From Paratractidigestivibacter sp963658035 (lineage in GTDB: Bacteria; Actinomycetota; Coriobacteriia; Coriobacteriales; Atopobiaceae), in NCBI GenBank assembly GCA_963658035.1, contig CAVKOL010000090.1, positions 1 through 10,597 of the forward strand: 10,597 nucleotides of DNA. Direction: 5' to 3'. Every line of letters begins with the position of its first letter. Position 1 is the first letter of the stretch. This document shows, one piece after another, positions 6,744 to 10,597 of this stretch. Made by a program: the position numbers and the translations under genes. Below the pieces are notes generated by a model, which did no database searches, had not been told where the DNA came from, and was given only the letters and a program-made list of their open reading frames with translations.

Positions 6744-7832
6744 CTAGCCGCGCTTGTAGAACGGCAGGGCGACGACCTTGGCGGCCACCATGCGGCCGCG
6801 GACCTCGACCTCGACCTCGTCGCCCTCTGCCAGGGCGCCGTTGTCGACCAGGGCCATCGCGACGGCCTTGTCGATGTAGGGGCACTTGGTGCCCGAGGTG
6901 GTGGTGCCCACCTGCTGGCCGGCCTTGAAGACGGGCATGTGCTCGCGCAGGATGCCGCGGCCGGTGGCCTCAAGACCCACCCTGGTGCGGGCGGGCGTCC
7001 CGGCGGCCACCAGGGCTTCCTTGCCCACAAACTCCTCTTTGCCAAGCTTGACGGCAAAGTCCAGGCCGGTCTCCAGCGGCGAGACGGTCTCGTCCATCTC
7101 GTGGCCGTAAAGGGGCATCGCGGCCTCCAGGCGCAAGGTGTCGCGGGCGCCCAGGCCGCAGGGGATGCAGCCCAGGTCGGCGCCGGCCTCGCGCAGGGCG
7201 TGCCAGACGGCGGGCGCGTCGGCGGCGGCGGTGTAGACCTCGTAGCCTAGCTCGCCGGTGTAGCCGGTGCGGGAAATCATGCAGTCGATGCCCGCGATGC
7301 TCACGTGGGCGACGGCGGTGTAGTACTTGACGGGGATCTGCTCGGCGGGCAGGAGCTTGGCGATGAGCTGGGGCGCGTTGGGGCCCTGGACCGCGATCTG
7401 GGCCACAGAGTCCGAGATGTCGCAGAACTCGGTGCCGGGCAGGATGCGCGACGACATGTACTCGAAGTCCTTGGCGCGATTGGCGGCGTTGACCACCACC
7501 AGGTAGGACTCCTCGCCAAACTTGTAGACCACCAGGTCGTCCACGCAGCCGCCGTCCTCGTAGCACAGGACCGAGTAGCGCACGCGGCCCAGGGTCATGT
7601 TGGTGAAGTCGTTGGTGAGCAGGTGGTTCAAGGTGGCAAGCGCGGTGGGACCGCTCACCGTGAACTCGCCCATGTGCGAGACGTCAAACAAACCGCAGGC
7701 CTGGCGCACGGCCATGTGCTCGGTGATAACGCCGCTTTCATACTGCACGGGCAGCAGGTAGCCGGCGAAGGGGACGATCTTGCCGCCTTCTTCAACGTGG
7801 ACATCGTACAGGGGTGTTTTCAGTTCGCTCAT
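6744..7832 (-). CDS. gcvT: Aminomethyltransferase (glycine cleavage T protein)
   Basis: A 362-residue folate enzyme that moves the methylene group from aminomethyl-lipoyl-GcvH to tetrahydrofolate, releasing ammonia. Motifs seen: PFAGYLLPVQYESGVITEH (residues 21-39), LFDVSHMGEFTVSG, GGCVDDLVVYKF with the catalytic acidic pair at D98-D99, NAANRAKDFEYM, RTGYTGELGYEVY and ARDTLRLEAAMPLYGHEMD. Length is typical. The ATG at 7832 has AGGAG 6 nt upstream. It is the first gene of the operon, directly behind the glycine riboswitch and its terminator. Confidence 0.96.
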   Translation of the reverse strand: MSELKTPLYDVHVEEGGKIVPFAGYLLPVQYESGVITEHMAVRQACGLFDVSHMGEFTVSGPTALATLNHLLTNDFTNMTLGRVRYSVLCYEDGGCVDDLVVYKFGEESYLVVVNAANRAKDFEYMSSRILPGTEFCDISDSVAQIAVQGPNAPQLIAKLLPAEQIPVKYYTAVAHVSIAGIDCMISRTGYTGELGYEVYTAAADAPAVWHALREAGADLGCIPCGLGARDTLRLEAAMPLYGHEMDETVSPLETGLDFAVKLGKEEFVGKEALVAAGTPARTRVGLEATGRGILREHMPVFKAGQQVGTTTSGTKCPYIDKAVAMALVDNGALAEGDEVEVEVRGRMVAAKVVALPFYKRG

Positions 7833-7850
7833 GGGGGTCTCCTCTCGGCT

Positions 7851-7902
7851 GAAAACAGGACAGGGGCGCAGACGTGGTGCTTTGTGTCTGCGCCCCTGTC
7901 CT
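7851..7902 (-). terminator. Riboswitch expression platform: intrinsic terminator before gcvT
   Basis: Reading the minus strand, a perfect 17-bp stem (7902-7886 with 7873-7857, core GGACAGGGGCGCAGAC) closes a 12-nt loop and is followed by GTTTTC. Its 5' arm includes the CAGGG (7898-7894) that closes the P1 helix of the second glycine aptamer, so the two structures exclude each other. This predicts transcription continuing into gcvT when glycine is bound. Confidence 0.85.
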
Positions 7903-8056
7903 TGTAACCTGAGAGATTCTCCGCATGGGCGGATTGCATCTTCGGTGCCGCGCCGGCCGGCGCGTCTTTCCAGGGTTTCGTCGGGTACCGGTCCTTTTGC
8001 CTGAGAGTTATTGCCTCCCCTTCGGCGCCCCGTCTGGCGGGGTCTCTCCCGGTGCC
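7894..8056 (-). promoter_or_regulatory. Tandem glycine riboswitch
   Basis: Two glycine aptamers lie in series on the minus strand. Aptamer 1 (8056-7984) has P1 arms GGCACCGG and CCGGTACC and the conserved core CTCTCAGGCAAAAGGAC. Aptamer 2 (7975-7894) has P1 arms CCCTG and CAGGG and the cores CACCGAAGATGCAA and ATCTCTCAGG. They are joined by an 8-nt linker (7983-7976). The second core reads CAGGTTACAAGGAC instead of the common CAGGCAAAAGGAC, a modest deviation in an otherwise standard aptamer. Position ahead of gcvT and overlap with the terminator point to a glycine-activated on switch. No promoter matching consensus was found between 8057 and 8200. Confidence 0.93.
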
Positions 8057-8201
8057 TTCATCCGAGGTATTCGGTTTCGAGGCGGGCGGCGGGCGCCGCC
8101 GTTTTCGATGAGGAAACAATATCGGCGCCAAGATTCCGGCCGGTTGCCCGATTGTTGCGCGCACGTAAATGTTGCCAGGGGTCGTTTGGCGGCGGTGCGC
8201 C

Positions 8202-8347
8202 TTGCGTTTTGGGGCTTGTCGGAATTCTCGCCACGTCGCCTTTTGCGTTTTGGGGCTTGTCGGAATTCTCGCCGCCCTGGGCTTTACGTTTGGGGACTTG
8301 TCGGAACAAAACAGCCCCAATCTTTTCCGACAACCCCCCAATCCTAA
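8202..8347. repeat. Array 1: 23-nt repeats at 41-nt period, last unit inverted
   Basis: Direct units start at 8202, 8243 and 8284 (shared core GGGGNCTTGTCGGAA), each 23 nt with 18-nt spacers (the first two both begin TTCTCGCC). A fourth unit at 8325-8347 is in the same 41-nt register but inverted, 19 of 23 matching. Units three and four can form a hairpin (8290-8306 with 8325-8341, 15 of 17 paired). Open frames across the array are by-products of the repeat. The array lies between the gcv riboswitch and the Abi-like gene. Confidence 0.85.
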
Positions 8348-8365
8348 AGCGCCGCCGAGAAGACC
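8283..8365. repeat. 83-bp direct repeat flanking the Abi-like gene, copy 1
   Basis: This segment, made of the last direct unit, the inverted unit and the trailing CGAGAAGACC, matches 9376-9458 over exactly 83 bases with about 9 differences and no gaps. Five of the differences are transitions in the loop. Confidence 0.8.
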
Positions 8366-8384
8366 GTTGTTTCTCGCCGCTTTT
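8353..8384 (+). terminator. Terminator-like hairpin after array 1
   Basis: The stem 8353-8361 with 8371-8379 pairs GAGAA with TTCTC and continues outward with one mismatch; the loop is 9 nt and TTTT follows at 8381-8384. It would end a plus-strand transcript of array 1 before the Abi-like promoter. The stem is short, so confidence is limited. Confidence 0.4.
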
Positions 8385-8400
8385 ACCTGCCCTTTTACAA

Positions 8401-8447
8401 AAATACCGACCTTTCAAGTGGCCCAAGAGTACAGAAATACCGACCTT
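8401..8447. repeat. 13-nt direct repeat upstream of the Abi-like promoter
   Basis: AAATACCGACCTT occurs exactly at 8401-8413 and 8435-8447, a 34-nt period, ending 19 nt before the -35 box at 8466. It could be a pair of operator sites or another intergenic repeat family. Confidence 0.6.
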
Positions 8448-8465
8448 CTGGCGAGAAGGGCGCGC

Positions 8466-8494
8466 TTGATAAAAGCGCCCAGCGTGGGTAAACT
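8466..8494 (+). promoter_or_regulatory. Promoter of the Abi-like gene
   Basis: TTGATA (8466-8471), a 17-nt spacer and TAAACT (8489-8494) form a good vegetative promoter pointing at the gene at 8569, with start of transcription expected near 8501. The -35 box lies within a small inverted repeat (GCGCTT 8462-8467, AAGCGC 8473-8478). Confidence 0.65.
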
Positions 8495-8504
8495 AATCAA
8501 ACGA

Positions 8505-8543
8505 TGGGCCCGGGATGACCGCTGATACAAGTCACCGGGCCTA
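8505..8543 (+). promoter_or_regulatory. Hairpin in the 5' leader of the Abi-like gene
   Basis: The 8505-8513 arm pairs with 8535-8543 (GCCCGG core), and after a 2-nt bulge TGAC (8516-8519) pairs with GTCA (8531-8534) around an 11-nt loop. It begins a few bases after the predicted transcription start and 26 nt before the ATG. It may be an operator or an RNA structure controlling expression; there is no good T-run, so it is not an obvious terminator. Confidence 0.45.
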
Positions 8544-8568
8544 AATTTGTATCTGTAGGAGAAACTCC

Positions 8569-9306
8569 ATGGAAGATGAGCGCGATCTGCCCAAGACCAA
8601 ATCTACTCGCGAATGGGCGGAACACTGGCTCTCCGCGTCACGGTTTTCTCCCTATCTCACCGCATGCGAAGACGACGCCGACAAAGCGCTCGAGCTCCAT
8701 GAGTGGAACCTTTTGCTAGGTCAAGCGCTCATGGGCGATATCGCCCACTTCGAGCTCGCGCTGCGCAACACCTATGACCGCGTGCTTACCGAGCGAATCG
8801 AAGCCGATCAACATTGGCTGTTTGACGAGAACTCCCCCGTCACACGACCCATTATGCGCAAAAGCAAGGCGAAGAAACTGCGCGATGTGAACCTCGTGAA
8901 CCGCCGCGCGGTGGACGATGCCCGTGGGCGCGCGCATGATTCTTCGGACCCTGACCAGGTGATAGCAGGCCTTATGCTCGGCTTCTGGGCCCACATGACC
9001 GACCGCAGCCGCGAACGGGATTTGTGGATCCCGTACCTGCACGCAGCTTGGCCCGATGGAACAGACCGAGCGGAGCTCAATAACAAGCTCGCCGCCATCA
9101 ACAAGCTGCGCAACCGCGTGGCACACAACGAGCGCCTATTCAACCCTGGGGCAAACGGTCAGTCGCCTAAGTCCGTTGACGCAGACATGGTCGAGCTTCT
9201 GAAGGCGCTCTGCCCCGAGGCCCACGCGCGGCTGCACGCCGACGGGAAAACTGCCATGGAGCGATTTTTGGACGACCACCCCGCCCCAGTTGAAGTGGAG
9301 CTGTAG
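8569..9306 (+). CDS. Abi-like protein (Abi_2 family, HEPN RNase fold)
   Basis: A 245-residue protein of the abortive-infection Abi_2 family (related to AbiD/AbiF). Family signatures are SASRFSPYL at residues 22-30, LHEWNLLLGQAL at 43-54, FELALRNTYDRVL at 61-73, IAGLMLGFWAHM at 132-143 and LRNRVAHNERLF at 180-191. The last holds the HEPN catalytic motif R181-x4-H186, so ribonuclease activity is expected from the family, probably as a toxin triggered by phage. The ATG at 8569 has AGGAG (8557-8561) 7 nt upstream. It has its own promoter, sits alone between two arrays of the same repeat, and by eye is less GC-rich than the gcv genes, which fits horizontal acquisition. No partner protein gene is adjacent; some members of this family are reported to work with a structured RNA. 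Confidence 0.85.
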   Translation: MEDERDLPKTKSTREWAEHWLSASRFSPYLTACEDDADKALELHEWNLLLGQALMGDIAHFELALRNTYDRVLTERIEADQHWLFDENSPVTRPIMRKSKAKKLRDVNLVNRRAVDDARGRAHDSSDPDQVIAGLMLGFWAHMTDRSRERDLWIPYLHAAWPDGTDRAELNNKLAAINKLRNRVAHNERLFNPGANGQSPKSVDADMVELLKALCPEAHARLHADGKTAMERFLDDHPAPVEVEL

Positions 9307-9314
9307 CGGGCCCC

Positions 9315-9440
9315 TTACGTTTGGGGGCTTGTCGGAACAAACATTGTACGTTTGCGGGCTTGTCGGAAGCATTTCTTTACGTTTGGGGCCTTGTCGGAAT
9401 GAAATGGCCCCAATTTTTTCCGACAAGCCCCCAATCCTAA
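9315..9440. repeat. Array 2: same 23-nt repeats at 31, 31 and 41-nt spacing, last unit inverted
   Basis: Direct units start at 9315, 9346 and 9377 with 8-nt spacers (CAAACATT and GCATTTCT), followed after 18 nt by an inverted unit at 9418-9440. The core is the same as in array 1. The final pair forms a hairpin with 16 of 17 pairs (9383-9399 with 9418-9434). It starts 8 nt after the Abi-like stop codon, and no T-run follows the hairpin. Confidence 0.85.
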
Positions 9441-9458
9441 AACGCCGGCGAGAAGACC
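9376..9458. repeat. 83-bp direct repeat flanking the Abi-like gene, copy 2
   Basis: About 89 percent identical to 8283-8365, without gaps, 1093 bp away. Its last bases form the 16-mer CCGGCGAGAAGACCCT (9445-9460), which reaches the first base of the neighbouring DUF4268 stop codon. Confidence 0.8.
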
Positions 9459-9459
9459 C

Positions 9460-10401
9460 TTAGAGCTCCAGCTCGGCAACGATCCGCTTCATCTCGAGTG
9501 CCCAGCGCATCTGCTCGCGGATGTACTCCGGCCAGGCGTCCTCGTTGTCTCGAATCTTGCGGTCATCCCTGTAAAATCGCACGCCAGATGCTTTGCTCGC
9601 ATCGAAAGCCACGCCCTTGAAGCCAAGGCGCTCCTCGAACAGCGCAAGGTTCTCAATCGCCTTGCGGCCAATCTCCTTGTCATCAGGCACATACAAGTCG
9701 ATGCCGGTCCTGCCGCGCGGAACGTCGACGAGCAGCCCAAAGCGGTAGGAAGTGGTCCCGCAGCTCAAGGTTGACCAGTGATCCTTCGAGGCCTTGCGTG
9801 GCTTGAACACCGTCGTGAATTCGGGGGTGGCCTCGGCGATCTCGTGATACTTCGACCAATAAGAGAACCTAATGCGCTCCGTCTCCGACAAGCCCTCGCT
9901 CATCTTGAGGGTCTTCGCCCACTCGTTGGGCTGCTCGACCACGTTGAAGCGCGGTGCCGGTTTAGAGTCGCCGATCTGCCACAGCTCGACCTCCACAAGG
10001 AAGAAGCCGAACTCGCTGTCGGTGTGCTGGTTGAGCCACTCGATGGCCTGACGGTGCTCGTCGCGGGCGCGGGCAACCACCCAAATGACCACCTCGGCCC
10101 CTTTACCGGCCGCGTAGGTTATCACCTTGCCCAAGTGGTCGTGATTGGTGGCCTCAAGCTGGTTCTCGATGATCACCTTGCGGCCGGTACCGGATTCCTG
10201 CGCGTAAATGTCGACATAAAACGCGCCGACAGACGACTCGGTCTCAAGCAGCTCGAGCTCCACGCCCACCGCATCCGAGAGCATCTTGAGGCTCTCGTCC
10301 CGGGAAAGCCACTTGGTAAAGTCAAGCGCCTCGTGCGGCCAAACGTCGTGCAGGTCGACCTTCTTGATTGTGTCCAGGTCATATTTCTTGGCAGTGGTCA
10401 T
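9460..10401 (-). CDS. DUF4268 domain protein with nuclease-like N-terminal region
   Basis: A 313-residue protein. Residues 60-110 carry D64 (VDIYAQES), then a strand ending in IIENQ (E79-Q81), then NHDHLGKVITYAAG and VVIWVVA. This D...ExQ pattern, next to HDHLGK, is typical of the PD-(D/E)XK-like region found before DUF4268 domains. The mid part (FFLVEVELWQIGDSKPAPRFNVV, NEWAK) and the C-terminal half (FSYWSKYHE, YRFGLLVDV, IDLYVPDDKE, DEDAWPEY-like segment at the end) fit DUF4268. Function is unproven; such proteins often sit in defence islands, and a DNA- or RNA-cutting role is an inference. The ATG at 10401 has GGGGAG about 6 nt upstream. It converges on array 2 and is bracketed by a 16-bp repeat on both sides. 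Confidence 0.8.
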   Translation of the reverse strand: MTTAKKYDLDTIKKVDLHDVWPHEALDFTKWLSRDESLKMLSDAVGVELELLETESSVGAFYVDIYAQESGTGRKVIIENQLEATNHDHLGKVITYAAGKGAEVVIWVVARARDEHRQAIEWLNQHTDSEFGFFLVEVELWQIGDSKPAPRFNVVEQPNEWAKTLKMSEGLSETERIRFSYWSKYHEIAEATPEFTTVFKPRKASKDHWSTLSCGTTSYRFGLLVDVPRGRTGIDLYVPDDKEIGRKAIENLALFEERLGFKGVAFDASKASGVRFYRDDRKIRDNEDAWPEYIREQMRWALEMKRIVAELEL

Positions 10402-10458
10402 ATGGATCTCCCCACCTTTGTTCTACATATCAACGATCTTCATTATCCTCCCTCAGCA

Positions 10459-10474
10459 CCGGCGAGAAGACCCT
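10459..10474. repeat. 16-bp repeat upstream of the DUF4268 gene
   Basis: CCGGCGAGAAGACCCT is identical to 9445-9460, so the DUF4268 gene lies exactly between two direct copies about 1 kb apart. Around this copy CCTCAGCAC occurs on both sides (10451-10459 and 10472-10480). Confidence 0.7.
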
Positions 10475-10486
10475 CAGCACAGCAAA

Positions 10487-10516
10487 GCGGGCGGCCCCGT
10501 AACCGAAGGCGCCCGC
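10487..10516 (-). terminator. Candidate terminator of the right-edge gene
   Basis: GCGGGCG (10487-10493) and CGCCCGC (10510-10516) form a 7-bp GC stem with a 16-nt loop. On the minus strand it is followed by TTTGCT and lies 35 nt beyond the stop codon at 10551. Confidence 0.45.
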
Positions 10517-10550
10517 CTCTCACAACCGGCTGCGCTGCCGAGTCTGCGCG

Positions 10551-10597
10551 CTAGTCGAGCATGATTAGGGAGTTCTTGCCCATGATCGGGTAGTGGG
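10551..10597 (-). CDS. 3' end of an unidentified gene (partial)
   Basis: The last 14 codons of a minus-strand gene are visible and end in a TAG at 10553-10551: HYPIMGKNSLIMLD. The peptide looks like a natural protein end but is too short to assign to a family. Confidence 0.5.
   Translation of the reverse strand, partial: HYPIMGKNSLIMLD

Noticed and set aside
4821..7250. Long plus-strand open frame of 809 codons
   Set aside because: It is antisense across gcvPA, gcvH and much of gcvT and shows no recognisable family motif; long antisense frames are expected in high-GC DNA.
8085..8106. Plus-strand hairpin GGCGGC/GCCGCC followed by TTTT
   Set aside because: It has only 6 bp of simple GC sequence in a GC-rich stretch, with no plus-strand gene upstream to terminate.
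546..8129. 13-nt match CAATATCGGCGCC at 546-558 and 8117-8129
   Set aside because: About one such match is expected by chance in a window of this size, and the sites have no consistent position relative to genes.
7829..8525. Several overlapping open frames on both strands between gcvT and the Abi-like gene
   Set aside because: They cross the riboswitch and repeat array, and their repeated Lys/Arg/Pro-rich peptides simply reflect the 23-nt repeats.
8202..9440. A CRISPR array
   Set aside because: There are only four units per array, the units vary, the last is inverted, spacers are 8 or 18 nt, and no cas genes are present.

Overview
The window looks like a piece of a high-GC Gram-positive chromosome, most likely a gut member of the Coriobacteriia (Collinsella/Olsenella type). 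This rests on the GC-rich coding sequence, the split glycine decarboxylase (gcvPA/gcvPB), a glycine riboswitch, and families of short intergenic repeats; the taxon is an inference. The centre (919-8056, minus strand) is ordinary housekeeping metabolism. The two flanks hold unusual repeats and accessory genes.

Left flank (1-863): the tail of an unidentified plus-strand gene, a repeat group ending in a terminator hairpin (109-189), a 133-bp element with perfect 22-bp inverted ends and a nested hairpin (262-394), and a 90-residue protein (591-863) that joins a double-glycine, bacteriocin-type leader to a four-cysteine zinc ribbon.

Centre (minus strand, transcribed right to left): a tandem glycine riboswitch with an overlapping intrinsic terminator controls gcvT-gcvH-gcvPA-gcvPB-lplA-lpdA. 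This is a complete glycine cleavage system: T, H, both P halves, the lipoate ligase that can arm the H protein, and the dihydrolipoyl dehydrogenase that recycles it. From gcvPA onward the genes are packed with overlapping or nearly touching ends. The one loose joint is a 228-bp gap between gcvT and gcvH that carries a 14-bp tandem repeat.

Right flank (8057-10597): a non-coding stretch with a repeat array (unit 23 nt, period 41), a terminator-like hairpin, a short direct repeat and a good promoter. Next comes an Abi-like HEPN protein gene (8569-9306), then a second array of the same repeat with periods 31, 31 and 41. A DUF4268 protein with a nuclease-like N-terminal region follows on the minus strand (9460-10401), bracketed by a 16-bp repeat. 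The window ends in the C-terminus of an unidentified minus-strand gene. The Abi and DUF4268 genes look like two adjacent accessory, probably defence, cassettes set among repeats.

The best lead is the repeat architecture. Two arrays, and a third of different sequence in the left flank, consist of direct units closed by one inverted unit. Periods differ by about one DNA helical turn, and two arrays flank a predicted HEPN RNase gene.
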